Of a stretch of 64,000 bases of DNA, positions 9,731 through 19,753 are shown piece after piece; position 1 is the first letter of the stretch, and every line of letters begins with the position of its first letter. The notes below the pieces were generated by a model, which saw only the letters and a list, made by a program, of their open reading frames with translations, did not search any database and was not told the DNA's origin. The stretch covers positions 10,282 to 74,281 of the forward strand of contig NZ_WIJP01000012.1 of assembly GCF_009496155.1 (NCBI RefSeq). The letters are read 5' to 3'. This DNA comes from Streptococcus mitis. Lineage in GTDB: Bacteria; Bacillota; Bacilli; Lactobacillales; Streptococcaceae. A program made the translations under genes and the position numbers.

Positions 9731-10588
9731 ATGAAAACAGCAAAAACTACTGTTACCATCCTTTCTGCACTTGCTTCTGTCGTCTTATTGGCTAGTTGTG
9801 CAACAAAGTCTACAGAAACACAGACAAGCAATAATAGCTCATCTGATAATCAAATTACAATGACATATGACCAACTACGGTCAAGAGAAAACACTATGTC
9901 AACCCTTTGGTACCAAAAATCAGCTGAAACTAAAGCTTTATACATACAGGGTTATAACGTTGCAACAAAGCACCTAAAGGAATTGCTCAAAACAGAATCA
10001 GACAAACCTTACTCTATCGTTTTAGACTTGGATGAAACTGTCCTAGATAATAGCCCTTATCAAGTACAAAATGTCAAAGACGGTACAGCATTCACACCCG
10101 AAAATTGGGATGTTTGGGTTCAAAAAGCTTCAGCAAAAGCCGTCCCAGGTGCCAAAGATTTTCTTCAGTTTGCTGATCAAAACGGTGTCCAAATCTACTA
10201 TATTTCTGACCGCTCAGCTAATCAAGTAGATGCTACCATTAAAAATCTTGAAAGTGAAGGAATTCCTGTTCAAGGACGTGATCATCTCATGTTCTTAGAA
10301 AGCGGTGTAAAATCCAAAGAAGGTCGTCGCCAAAAAGTTCAAGAAAAAACAAACCTTATCTTATTATTTGGTGATAACCTCGTAGACTTTGCAGATTTTT
10401 CTAAGACTTCTGAATCTGACCGTGATAAACAACTTGAAGAATTGCAAAAAGAATTCGGTGAAAAATTCATCATCTTCCCAAATCCAATGTACGGATCATG
10501 GGAATCAGCTGTATACGCTGGTAATAAACTAGATGCTAAAGGTCAAGTAGAAGAACGCCAAAAAGCCTTGCAAGGTTTTGACAAATAA
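9731..10588 (+). CDS. Class C acid phosphatase lipoprotein (5'-nucleotidase, e(P4)/LppC family)
   Basis: The 285-residue protein has a lipoprotein signal with a lipobox ending LLASC near residue 23, so it should be anchored on the outer membrane face after Lgt/Lsp processing. The HAD motif I is LDLDETVLD, with the nucleophile Asp99 and the acid/base Asp101. Motif II-like YYISDRS and motif III GDNLVDF follow. This order is typical of the e(P4)/LppC acid phosphatases that dephosphorylate nucleoside monophosphates or NMN outside the cell so the nucleoside can be imported. It has its own promoter and terminator and is therefore monocistronic. Confidence 0.88.
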   Translation: MKTAKTTVTILSALASVVLLASCATKSTETQTSNNSSSDNQITMTYDQLRSRENTMSTLWYQKSAETKALYIQGYNVATKHLKELLKTESDKPYSIVLDLDETVLDNSPYQVQNVKDGTAFTPENWDVWVQKASAKAVPGAKDFLQFADQNGVQIYYISDRSANQVDATIKNLESEGIPVQGRDHLMFLESGVKSKEGRRQKVQEKTNLILLFGDNLVDFADFSKTSESDRDKQLEELQKEFGEKFIIFPNPMYGSWESAVYAGNKLDAKGQVEERQKALQGFDK

Positions 10589-10641
10589 AACAAATAAGCT
10601 GATTCTATATAAAATAAAGCTAACTTACAATCTTCAAAAAG

Positions 10642-10690
10642 TGGATAGGAAGGAATTCTGATAATCAGAAAACTTTTCTATCCATTTTTA
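10642..10690 (+). terminator. Terminator of the acid phosphatase gene
   Basis: Outer arms TGGATAGGAAG and CTTTTCTATCCA pair with one mismatch, and an inner palindrome TTCTGATAATCAGAA extends the stem. TTTTTAT follows. Confidence 0.65.
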
Positions 10691-10711
10691 TAATTGATAT
10701 AACATCAAGCT

Positions 10712-10756
10712 TTTATACATCTGATACTATACGTTTTCTGATTTTAAAGACTTTGT
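10712..10756 (+). repeat. Solo IS-end remnant
   Basis: CTGATACTATACGTTTTCTGATTTTAAAGAC closely matches the outer end of the decayed IS3-type element at 22890-22931. A reverse-oriented copy lies at 27841-27885. No transposase frame is attached, so this looks like a leftover terminus or a small non-autonomous copy. Confidence 0.6.
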
Positions 10757-10790
10757 CGCCTAGCCCCTGTATTTCAAGCATTAAGTAAGG

Positions 10791-10819
10791 TTGATGGTCT
10801 AAATTTATTGTGGTATACT
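10791..10819 (+). promoter_or_regulatory. Promoter of the Fst-like toxin mRNA
   Basis: TTGATG, 17 bases, then TATACT with TGG directly before it (extended -10). The transcript would carry a leader of about 50 bases containing the palindrome ATCGGTTACCGAT and end at the hairpin at 11024-11059. Confidence 0.65.
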
Positions 10820-10874
10820 ATTTTTGTCATCGGTTACCGATTACGTTCCTTACGGTTCGTGAGAGGAGGTGAAA

Positions 10875-10890
10875 CTAATGAGCCTTATAC
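10875..10890 (+). repeat. Direct repeat (first copy) over the toxin start codon
   Basis: CTAATGAGCCTTATAC recurs as CTAATGAACCTTATAC at 11066-11081 (15 of 16 identical). The second copy is inside the antisense RNA region, so the antisense RNA carries a sequence complementary to the toxin initiation region. This matches the role of the DR repeats in the Enterococcus par (fst) system. Confidence 0.75.
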
Positions 10891-10976
10891 CTGAGCTTGC
10901 TCTTACTATTATAGCGGACGTCATAGCTGGAATTATCTTGTATTTCGTCTGCAAATGGCTAGATGGTAAGGAGTAG
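10878..10976 (+). CDS. Fst-like type I toxin (32-residue membrane peptide)
   Basis: The frame encodes a 32-residue peptide: a single hydrophobic helix (LALTIIADVIAGIILYFV), then a Trp-containing charged tail (CKWLDGKE). A strong GAGAGGAGGTG ribosome site lies just ahead. This is the shape of Fst/Ldr/TxpA peptides, which damage the membrane when overproduced. The assignment rests mainly on the layout: a short toxin mRNA, a convergent antisense promoter, a shared bidirectional terminator, and a 16-base direct repeat that places the toxin start region in the antisense RNA. I rely on these features rather than on sequence identity to a named toxin. Confidence 0.65.
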   Translation: MSLIPELALTIIADVIAGIILYFVCKWLDGKE

Positions 10977-11022
10977 ACCGACTGACTAGCCTATCAACAC
11001 CCGTTAAATCGCTAAGATACGT

Positions 11023-11084
11023 AAAAAAGCCCTTAACTACTGCAATAGTTAGGGGCTTTGGTGTTCTAATGAACCTTATACACT
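11023..11084 (-). ncRNA. Antisense RNA antitoxin (RNAII-like), about 60 nt
   Basis: The minus-strand promoter TTGAAA (11114-11119), 17 bases, TGC-TAGAAT (11091-11096) predicts a start near 11084. Transcription runs through the second direct repeat and stops at the T run after the shared hairpin. The RNA would be perfectly complementary to the 3' end of the toxin mRNA. Through the repeat it would also be near-complementary to the toxin start codon. This is the arrangement of RNAII in the par/fst type I systems. Its existence is inferred from sequence only. Confidence 0.6.
11024..11059. terminator. Bidirectional terminator shared by toxin mRNA and antisense RNA
   Basis: AAAAAAGCCCTTAACTA, a six-base loop and TAGTTAGGGGCTTT form a long stem with one mismatch. 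The A/T run on the left side makes it a strong terminator for the minus-strand RNA. The plus side serves the toxin mRNA. Confidence 0.7.
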
Positions 11085-11187
11085 AATTACATTCTAGCAT
11101 ATAAGCCCAGATATTTCAAGAGTTTTATTTATTTTGTATTTTTAAAGTTCTGTAAGGTCTATAGTGAAGTTAGCCATCTAGTACCCC

Positions 11188-11222
11188 AAAAACCGACTAG
11201 CTCCTATGAACTAGTCGGTTTC
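11188..11222 (-). terminator. Terminator of the adc operon
   Basis: On the minus strand AAACCGACTAG, a ten-base loop and CTAGTCGGTTTTT form a perfect 11-bp stem with a T run, directly at the adcA stop codon. Confidence 0.8.
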
Positions 11223-11225
11223 TCA

Positions 11226-12730
11226 TCAATGCGCCAACATTTCTTGAGCGATTTCTTGGCCAGATAGATTGTCTGGGTAGTAGGTTGGCCAGTTGTCCAT
11301 TTCTTCAAAGAGGGCTTCTTGGCTTGTTCCTCCAAAGAAGATATGGAAATGTTCTGCCTTAACTGGGGCGATATTGTGATCACTAAACTGAACATATTTG
11401 AACTGTCCAGCGTCAGCATCTGTCGCTTCAAAGAGGAAACGCACGCCACGATTGCCTTTCTTGTAAGTCAAGATTTTCTTACCAACATACTTGTAGGTGA
11501 ATTTCTTACTTTGTACACCTTGAACAAATTCCATAGTGTTATCAGTGATGTTAATCTTAGTCACATCTGTCTGATAGCCTTTTGTATAGTAGGTCTTGTA
11601 CTCAGCCTGAGTCATCTTACCAGTCAACTTAGCCTTGTAGTCAAAGACTTGATCAAACGTGCCATCTTCGAGGAAAGGATAAACTGATTGCCAGTTACCT
11701 GCATAGTCACTCAAGGTGCGGTCCTTGACAGCTGTATCCTCAAAGTAACCATTTGGGACTGTCTTGGTATCCTCTCCCTTTTCAGGCTCGATTGCTGGGC
11801 CTTCTTGGTCCGTTGTTTGTTTCAGAGCCTTGAGGTTTTTCTCCATCACGGAAATATAGTTTTCGCCAGCCTTGGTGTCCTCTTCTGTCAGACTTTCTAA
11901 AGGGTTGAGGACATCTGTTTTGACGCCTGCTTCTTTTGAAAGTGTACTAGCAAGGGCTTGTGAAGCATTTTCTTCAAAGTAGATATAGGCAATTTTATTT
12001 TTCTTGACATACTCTGTCAATTCTGCCAGACGAGCAGCTGATGGCTCTGCATCTGGAGAGAGACCTGAGATTGCGACTTGTTTGAGTCCATAGTCCAAGG
12101 CAAGGTAGTTAAAGGCTGCGTGCTGAGTCACAAAGCTCTTTTGTTTGGCTTGAGACAAGCCTTCTGCATAAGCCTTATCCAAAACTTGCAATTTTTCGAT
12201 ATAGGTAGCAGCATTCTTCTCAAAGGTCTCTTTTCTATCAGGATAATCTGCTGACAAACTATCACGGATGTGCTCTACTAGTTTAATGGCACGAACTGGT
12301 GATAACCAAACATGGGGATCGTACTCATGGTGATGTCCTTCTTCTCCATGGTCATGGTCTCCCTCTTCTTCCTCGCTACCTGGCAAGAGCAACATATCGC
12401 CTGTCGCCTTGATGGTTTTTACCTTTTTCTTATCCAAAGTATCTAGCAATTTAGGGACCCATGTTTCCATGTTTTCATTTTCATAAACGAAGGTATCTGC
12501 ATCTTGAATTTTAGCAACTGCCTTGGCAGAGGGTTCGTATCATGGGGTTCTGTCCCAGCACCGATGAGGAGTTCTACATTAGCCGTATCTCCTGCGACTT
12601 GCTTAGTAAATTCATAGACAGGGTAAAAGGTTGTCACGATATTTAGTTTACCATCTGCCTGTTTTTGGTTGGAACAAGCTACCAAAAACAGAGCACATAG
12701 ACTGGCTAGCAATAGGCCAATTTTTTTCAT
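11226..12730 (-). pseudogene. adcA: adcA, zinc-binding lipoprotein, broken by a 1-nt deletion
   Basis: The N-terminal piece has a lipoprotein signal (LFLVACSNQ) and reads normally up to GTEPHD; it then runs out of frame to a stop at 12443. The rest, from METWVPKLLD onward, continues in another frame. Pneumococcal AdcA reads PHEYEPSAKAV at this point, so one base is missing near 12540 (cgtat-catgg instead of cgtattcatgg). Downstream the frame is intact for 400 codons. It includes the ZnuA-like domain with its His-rich loop (GDHDHGEEGHHH) and a C-terminal ZinT-like domain. Function would be zinc capture for AdcBC. The defect is either a recent mutation or a sequencing error, since the remaining reading frame shows no decay. 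Confidence 0.85.
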
Positions 12731-12739
12731 GTCATTCTC

Positions 12740-13546
12740 CTATTTGATAAAACGTCTTACTAAACTGATCAGTAAAAAGACACTTACAAAGATAATGGTA
12801 ATACTTGCACTTGCAGGTGTTTCTGCATAGTAGGAAATGTAAAGTCCTGCTACCATTCCCAAAAATCCAATAGCACTGGCAAGCAGCATAACCGATTTAA
12901 AGTTTTTCCCCAGACGCAGGGCAATACTAGCTGGCAAAACCATAATGGTCGATACCAGAAGAGCTCCCGCAGCTGGAATCATAAGGGCAATGGCCACCCC
13001 TGTCACCATGTTAAAAAGAATAGACATGGTACGAACTGGCAAGCCATCCACAAAGGCCGTATCCTCATCAAAGGTCAAGATATACATTGGACGAAGGAAG
13101 AGGAAGGTCAACATCAAAACAACCGCCGCAATGACAAAGAGGGAAATGACCTGCTCTTCGCTGATAGTCACAATCGAACCAAAAAGGTACTGGTCCAAAC
13201 TCATAGAACTAGAGCTTTTTCCCTTGCTCATGACAATCAGAGAAACAGCCAAACCTGTTGACATGAGGATAGCTGTCCCAATTTCCATAAAGCTCTTGTA
13301 AACCGTACGGAGATACTCCAGAAAGACTGCTGCAATCAAGACAATGGCAATAGTGGAAATAGTCGGAGAAATCCCCAGAACTAGACCAAAGGCTACACCC
13401 GAAAGTGAGACGTGGCTGAGGGTATCACTCATCAAACTCTGACGACGCAAGATAAGGAAAGTTCCAAGAACTGGCGAGAAAAGACTCATGGCAATAACGG
13501 CCAGAAAAGCTCGTTGCATAAAGTCATAAGATAACAAACTAAGCAT
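12740..13546 (-). CDS. adcB: Zinc ABC transporter permease AdcB
   Basis: The product has 268 residues from [14 protein letters not shown] and about eight hydrophobic helices. It is an ABC-3 family permease (ZnuB type) for zinc entry. The ATG overlaps the last codons of adcC (sequence cATGCTtag), which argues against the upstream in-frame ATG and implies translational coupling. Ten bases separate it from the adcA lipoprotein gene. With AdcC it should move zinc delivered by AdcA, or by a second binding protein encoded elsewhere. Confidence 0.93.
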   Translation of the reverse strand: MLSLLSYDFMQRAFLAVIAMSLFSPVLGTFLILRRQSLMSDTLSHVSLSGVAFGLVLGISPTISTIAIVLIAAVFLEYLRTVYKSFMEIGTAILMSTGLAVSLIVMSKGKSSSSMSLDQYLFGSIVTISEEQVISLFVIAAVVLMLTFLFLRPMYILTFDEDTAFVDGLPVRTMSILFNMVTGVAIALMIPAAGALLVSTIMVLPASIALRLGKNFKSVMLLASAIGFLGMVAGLYISYYAETPASASITIIFVSVFLLISLVRRFIK

Positions 13547-14243
13547 GGCCCACCTCCTGATCATTCTCATGAACGTTGAAACAACGCCATGGCGAATCTT
13601 GGTTACGAACTAGATGAATATTGCGGTCCGCATAGTCCTTAACTTCTTCAGGATCATGGGTAATCATCAAAACAGCCTTGCCATGATGATGGGCGCTGTG
13701 GTGCATCAGTTCGTAAAACTCATTTTTACTCCCTGCATCCATCCCCGTTGTCGGCTCATCTAGGATAAACATATCTGGGTCAGAAGCAAACATACGTGCG
13801 ATCACCGCTCGCTGCTTTTGGCCTCCAGATAGAGACCCCAAGCGTTTATCTCGATGTTCCCACATGCCAACTGAGTCCAAACTGGCCTTGATATGCTCCT
13901 CATCATGAGCATTCAAACGACGGAACCAGCCTTTTCGCGGATAGCGACCCGACTTGACAAATTCATAAACCGTACTTGGAAAACCAGCATTAAAACTAGC
14001 AATCTGTTGAGGAAGATAGGCTATTCTCAATTTCTTACCCTGCGTATTTGTCTTTGAAATGGTTACCTTACCGATGCGTGGCTGGAGAATTCCAAGACTG
14101 GCCTTAATCAGTGTCGTCTTAGCTGCCCCATTTTCCCCTGTCAAGGTAACAAATTCCCCACTATCAACACTATAATTGATATGTTCAAGAACAGGCTCCT
14201 TATCATAATAGAAAGATAAATCCTCTACCGTAATATATCTCAT
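13539..14243 (-). CDS. adcC: Zinc ABC transporter ATPase AdcC
   Basis: A 234-residue ABC ATPase with all the signature elements: Walker [10 protein letters not shown] (an unusual Ala where Gly-Ser/Gly-Lys is common: GxxGAAKT), Q-loop LPQQ, signature LSGGQKQR, and Walker [13 protein letters not shown]. It powers AdcB-mediated zinc uptake. Its start overlaps the adcR stop (ATGA), and adcB overlaps its end, so adcR-C-B-A reads as one coupled operon. The C-terminal tail is His/Glu/Asp-rich ([10 protein letters not shown]). Confidence 0.93.
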   Translation of the reverse strand: MRYITVEDLSFYYDKEPVLEHINYSVDSGEFVTLTGENGAAKTTLIKASLGILQPRIGKVTISKTNTQGKKLRIAYLPQQIASFNAGFPSTVYEFVKSGRYPRKGWFRRLNAHDEEHIKASLDSVGMWEHRDKRLGSLSGGQKQRAVIARMFASDPDMFILDEPTTGMDAGSKNEFYELMHHSAHHHGKAVLMITHDPEEVKDYADRNIHLVRNQDSPWRCFNVHENDQEVGHA

Positions 14244-14683
14244 TATTTGATTTCTCCTACTAAAGCAGTCAAAAACCGCTGGATCACTTTTTGTTCATTT
14301 GGAGTAAACTGAGTCGCCACTTGTTCATAGGTTAGAAGTGTATGCTCATGGTGATGATGGTGCTCCTCAGCAATTGGACGAGCCAAATCAGTCAACTGAT
14401 AAAAAATCACACGCGCATCTTTAGGATCCTTGGATGTCTCCAACATTCCTTCCTTGACCAAAGATTTAATGGCCTTGGTAACTGCCGCTTGACTGACATT
14501 GAGGCGACGAGCCAATTCTGAATTTGTTAAAGATTCCTCTGACAAGAGCATGAGGATATGCTCCTGGGTATTGGTCAGAGCCACCTCACTAGTGCAATGA
14601 CCTATTAGGATTTCATGCTGATTTTCAGACTTCAAGATAACCTCATTCAAAAAAGTATCAATTTCCTGCGCAAGCTGTCTCAT
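14243..14683 (-). CDS. adcR: Zinc-responsive MarR-family repressor AdcR
   Basis: The protein has 146 residues with a MarR winged helix ([21 protein letters not shown]) and a His-rich stretch ([11 protein letters not shown]) that fits the known zinc sites of AdcR. With zinc bound, AdcR represses adc genes and the Pht/AdcAII regulon. It is the first gene of the operon, behind a promoter that contains an AdcR-type operator, so it controls itself. Confidence 0.95.
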   Translation of the reverse strand: MRQLAQEIDTFLNEVILKSENQHEILIGHCTSEVALTNTQEHILMLLSEESLTNSELARRLNVSQAAVTKAIKSLVKEGMLETSKDPKDARVIFYQLTDLARPIAEEHHHHHEHTLLTYEQVATQFTPNEQKVIQRFLTALVGEIK

Positions 14684-14740
14684 GTGTTACTCCTTTCTTA
14701 ACTATCACTTTTAGATAAAAGTATCGATAGTTACTGATTC

Positions 14741-14779
14741 TTTACTGGTTAATTATATCACAAACCAAAAAAGAGTCAA
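14741..14779 (-). promoter_or_regulatory. adc promoter with overlapping AdcR operator
   Basis: On the minus strand: TTGACT (14774-14779), 16 bases, TATAAT (14752-14757), then TTAACCAGTAAA (14741-14752). The last element matches the AdcR consensus TTAACNNGTTAA at ten of twelve positions and overlaps the downstream edge of the -10. Zinc-loaded AdcR would therefore block polymerase binding. Confidence 0.7.
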
Positions 14780-14825
14780 GAAAAAACGTGAAAACTAGTT
14801 TCATTCTTGAACTCTTCTATATTAT

Positions 14826-16329
<1,504 letters not shown>

Positions 16330-16345
16330 TTATTTCCTTTTATTT

Positions 16346-17584
16346 TTAAAACCATAGATCATTCAAAAATCCAGAAAAGATTAAGAATGACAGCATGACG
16401 ACATGGAAGGTGACAACCATGCCAAGCAACTGAATCCAGCGATTCTCAGGTAGAGCAGTCTTCCCTGCTTTTTTCCGTTCCTTATTGAGCGTTTTTTTCT
16501 TGCGAATCCAAGCGTCATTAATGACCAAACCTAATCCATGAAAGAGTCCATAGGCAATATAGTACCAGGTCACTCCATGCCAAAATCCCATAATCAGCAT
16601 ATTTACAACGTAGGCCACACTTGAGGTTACATTACGATTTTTAAAGACTTTCTTTCTGGTCAATACCATCACCATCCGCATAAAGACAAAGTCACGAAAC
16701 CAGAAAGAAAGACTCATGTGCCAACGATTCCAAAACTCCTTTAAATCCCTAGATAAAAACGGCTTATTAAAGTTGATAGGACTACGGATTCCCATTAAAT
16801 TTGAGATGGCTAAGGCAAACATAGAGTAACCTGCAAAGTCAAAGAAGAGCTCCAGACCAAAGATATACATAACTGCCAAGGCATAGAGGTTAAAGAAACC
16901 ACCTGACTGCAGGGCTAGATTCTTCAGAGGAGGGAGTAAGGTCTCTCCTAAAACATGAGCTAGGATAAACTTATACAAAAAGCCCCACATGATATAGCGA
17001 ACAGATTCATCCAGCATATCCATCAACTCATCCCGCTCAGGAATGGTCTGATAACTTTCATTAAATCGCTTAAAGCGATCGATTGGGCCACTTGAAAAAG
17101 TCGGCATAAAGAGAAGGAAGCGGAGGAATTCCCAGAGGGTAAAATTCTTAATCACTCCATCTCTCAGCTCGATGATAATCCCAACCGAACGAAAGGTCAG
17201 ATAAGAAATTCCCAAGAAGCCAAGCAAAGACTGCGTTCCATTGATAGCTGGCTGCACCTTGACAAAGATAATCGGAAGTAGGGACAGAAAACTAACTAGG
17301 TAGAAGACCCACTTGCCATCCTTACTTTTTCGATAGTGCTTGTAGAAGAGCAGGAGCAATATCTCCCAGCACAGATAAATACTCAAGGCAGCCAATTGAT
17401 TGGTCTTCCCACCTACCAACATGGTGACGATAAAGAAGAGACTAACCAGTACTTCATACCAGGCAAAGCGTTTCTTAAAAAAGAGGCCGATAAAGATAGG
17501 CAAGGTTGCAGCAATCACATAAACAAAATACTGAGGATTGCCATATGGCTCTAAATGAGGAAGCTGTTTAAAGAACTCCATCAT
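16346..17584 (-). CDS. dltB: MBOAT D-alanyl transferase DltB
   Basis: A 412-residue polytopic membrane protein of the MBOAT family. The conserved catalytic His lies in [11 protein letters not shown], and the motif [18 protein letters not shown] is also typical. DltB transfers D-Ala from DltC across the membrane, probably together with DltX. Its ATG overlaps the dltA stop (ATGATGA), so translation is coupled. A second MBOAT of the same type is encoded at 20954-22108. Confidence 0.95.
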   Translation of the reverse strand: MMEFFKQLPHLEPYGNPQYFVYVIAATLPIFIGLFFKKRFAWYEVLVSLFFIVTMLVGGKTNQLAALSIYLCWEILLLLFYKHYRKSKDGKWVFYLVSFLSLLPIIFVKVQPAINGTQSLLGFLGISYLTFRSVGIIIELRDGVIKNFTLWEFLRFLLFMPTFSSGPIDRFKRFNESYQTIPERDELMDMLDESVRYIMWGFLYKFILAHVLGETLLPPLKNLALQSGGFFNLYALAVMYIFGLELFFDFAGYSMFALAISNLMGIRSPINFNKPFLSRDLKEFWNRWHMSLSFWFRDFVFMRMVMVLTRKKVFKNRNVTSSVAYVVNMLIMGFWHGVTWYYIAYGLFHGLGLVINDAWIRKKKTLNKERKKAGKTALPENRWIQLLGMVVTFHVVMLSFLIFSGFLNDLWF

Positions 17585-19131
17585 CTATTATTCACCTCGT
17601 TAATCAATCCTTTGATGTCAATTTTTCCATTTGGAGTCAGCGGTAAACTGTCTCGATAAAGGAATTTAGATGGCATCATGTAGGACATCATAATATCTGT
17701 CAAGTCTTCCTTGATAGCCTTGGTAATATCAATATCTCGCTCAAACTGTTCACGAACACCGTCTTTTAAGATGACATAGGCTAGCAGATTTTGTACCTTG
17801 TGGTCTTTGTTATAACGCGGTACTGCAACAGCAGACTCGATAAAACGAGACTTGTTGAGGTTTTGAGAGACATCTTCTAACTCAATGCGGTAACCATTAA
17901 ACTTAATCTGAAAGTCCATGCGTCCACCATAGAGAAGCAAGCCTTCATCTGTCATGGTTCCCACATCGCCTGTATGGTAGGCTGGCAGACCTTCAAACTC
18001 AAAGAAGGCTTCTGCCGTTTTTTCAGGATTGTTCAGATAACCTTTTGAAACGGCTGGTCCAGAAACAATGATTTCTCCCTGTTCGCCATTTGGCAATTTA
18101 TTGCCGTCCTCGTCAATGATAAAGGTTGGAGAATCAGCCTTGGTATAGCCGATTGGTAGGCGTTTGAGAGTCGCCAACATCTCGTCTGTCACGGCAACAG
18201 CTGACAAGGCTACTGTCGCTTCTGTTGGACCGTAGGCATTGATAATACGGGCATTCGGGAAACGCTCACGCAGTTTTTGAGCCGTTTTAACCGTCAATTC
18301 TTCTCCATCAAAGTAGAAATGCGTGATTCCAGGCATTTTCTCGCTGTTGAAGTCTTCTGACAACATAGCCATATCCGCAAAAGAAGGGGTTGATGTCCAG
18401 ATAGCGATTGGCAATGAAAAGATGGTCGCAAAGAGTTGCTTAAAGTCCTGAGTGATGGCAGATGGTAAGGCAAAAAGAGTTCCTCCCAGTGCCAAGGTCG
18501 GTGCCCAATACATGACAGACAAGTCAAAAGAGTAGGGTGGCTGTGCTAGCATTTGCGGACGACTCGGTGTCGCAAATTCCTTGTCCGTAATCATCCAGTT
18601 AGTAAAGCTGAGGAGGTTATCATGTGAAATTTGCACTCCCTTAGGCTTACCAGTCGTACCAGAAGTAAAGATGATGTAGTAGTTATCATCGCCCTTGACT
18701 GGATGCGTGATCTCATAGCTTGTCCCTTGAGCAAAGGCTTCTTGAACCTGAGCTAGATTCAACATCGGTGTAGAAATCTGCTCCAATGGAAAATCTGAGA
18801 TGGCAATAATCAAGCTTGGCTCTGCTACTTCTAAAATAGCCGAAACTCGCTCCAAAGCCGAATGGCTGTCAATGGGAATGTAGGCATGACCTGACTTAGT
18901 CAGCGCTACAAAGGTTGCCAACATTTCATATTCTTGGCCTCCAAAAACAACCACAGGAGATTTCTCTGGTAAATTCAGTTGGTCAATAGCTGCAGCTAAA
19001 CTATCCGAATCAGCCTTTAAATCTCCATAAGTGTGTTCCTGTCCCAAAACATTGTAAACAGGATAGGTAGGCTGTGTCTGAGCAAAATGCTCAATGGTTT
19101 CAATCATATCTACTATTGGTTTATTTGACAT
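17581..19131 (-). CDS. dltA: D-alanine--DltC ligase DltA
   Basis: A 516-residue ANL-superfamily adenylating enzyme. The phosphate loop is [12 protein letters not shown], followed by [10 protein letters not shown] and YHTGDVG, with the C-terminal Lys in [11 protein letters not shown]. It activates D-Ala with ATP and loads it onto DltC. Teichoic acid D-alanylation reduces the negative surface charge and lowers susceptibility to cationic peptides. The gene follows dltX by 20 bases. Confidence 0.97.
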   Translation of the reverse strand: MSNKPIVDMIETIEHFAQTQPTYPVYNVLGQEHTYGDLKADSDSLAAAIDQLNLPEKSPVVVFGGQEYEMLATFVALTKSGHAYIPIDSHSALERVSAILEVAEPSLIIAISDFPLEQISTPMLNLAQVQEAFAQGTSYEITHPVKGDDNYYIIFTSGTTGKPKGVQISHDNLLSFTNWMITDKEFATPSRPQMLAQPPYSFDLSVMYWAPTLALGGTLFALPSAITQDFKQLFATIFSLPIAIWTSTPSFADMAMLSEDFNSEKMPGITHFYFDGEELTVKTAQKLRERFPNARIINAYGPTEATVALSAVAVTDEMLATLKRLPIGYTKADSPTFIIDEDGNKLPNGEQGEIIVSGPAVSKGYLNNPEKTAEAFFEFEGLPAYHTGDVGTMTDEGLLLYGGRMDFQIKFNGYRIELEDVSQNLNKSRFIESAVAVPRYNKDHKVQNLLAYVILKDGVREQFERDIDITKAIKEDLTDIMMSYMMPSKFLYRDSLPLTPNGKIDIKGLINEVNNR

Positions 19132-19151
19132 AATAAGGACTCTCCTTCAAG

Positions 19152-19283
19152 TTAAAATTCATTATAGATAAAGCTTCCTTGCCCCTGACCAAGATAGCTA
19201 AAAAAGTAAAGCAGCCCTAGAAAGATAAGAAAATACAAGGCTGTCCGACCAAGAAAAAGGTACAATTCTTTTCTCTGTTTCAT
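19152..19283 (-). CDS. dltX: DltX, small membrane peptide of the dlt operon
   Basis: A 43-residue peptide with one transmembrane helix and the C-terminal signature FIYNEF, which fits the FIYxxF end of DltX. In DltX this end carries the D-Ala handed on by DltB. It starts MKQRKELYLF and is the first gene of the operon, 20 bases before dltA. It is below the length many gene finders report. Confidence 0.92.
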   Translation of the reverse strand: MKQRKELYLFLGRTALYFLIFLGLLYFFSYLGQGQGSFIYNEF

Positions 19284-19354
19284 CAAGAAAAACCATTCAT
19301 TTCTGTAATTTTTCGCTAAAATAAGAGTGATTCTTACTAGCTTATTTTTCTACC

Positions 19355-19384
19355 ATTGTACCACTTTATAGGGTAATTTTTCAA
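19355..19384 (-). promoter_or_regulatory. Promoter of dltXABCD
   Basis: On the minus strand: TTGAAA (19379-19384), 18 bases, TACAAT (19355-19360) with TGG directly upstream. It sits about 75 bases before dltX. Confidence 0.6.
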
Positions 19385-19468
19385 TTGTTTACCATACATT
19401 TTCACTACATTTAAGCAACTTTAATTTGTTCCATGTGATTCTTTCCAATGATAGCTTGAATTCTTTTC

Positions 19469-19512
19469 AGTATGGACTACATGGGGAGCTACAACAAAGT
19501 AGGCTCCATACT
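19469..19512. repeat. Imperfect inverted repeat between the two dlt-type clusters
   Basis: AGTATGGA (19469-19476) and TCCATACT (19505-19512) are perfect 8-base arms. An inner GTAG/CTAC pair is also present. There is no T run, so it is not a clear terminator. The remaining 330-base gap (19284-19615) holds the dlt promoter and no other gene I can support. Confidence 0.5.
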
Positions 19513-19615
19513 ACCTATAGAGGATTTCTCCACTATAAATATTATAGAGCCTTATCTTGCGTCTCACTCTATCAGTGCGGTTCCCTTAATCTAGAGTTTT
19601 TTATAGTATGTAACC

Positions 19616-19753
19616 TTAAAATTCACTATAGATAAACTCTTGAATGTTCGAAAAATCAGTCACAAAACAGTAAATCACGATACTCAAGATAACCGTATAG
19701 AAAAATAGAGTCCACAATAGTAAACGTTGTGTGTCAGTCAGTCTCGTTTGCAA
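19616..19753 (-). CDS. Second DltX-like peptide (TTG start)
   Basis: This 45-residue frame overlaps the end of the DltD-like gene and would start at TTG (LQTRLTDTQRLLLW). It has one hydrophobic helix (LFFYTVILSIVIYCFV) and ends EFIYSEF. That shares the FIYxEF end with the DltX encoded 330 bases downstream. The order B-D-X within this cluster differs from the X-A-B-C-D order of the main operon. No gene finder is likely to call it because the start is not ATG and the frame is short. The conserved tail makes chance unlikely. Confidence 0.75.
   Translation of the reverse strand: MQTRLTDTQRLLLWTLFFYTVILSIVIYCFVTDFSNIQEFIYSEF

Noticed and set aside
11226..12470. Separate short zinc-binding protein starting METWVPKLL
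   Set aside because: The start is internal to adcA and sits just after a one-base frameshift; it has no ribosome site or signal peptide. It is the second part of broken adcA.
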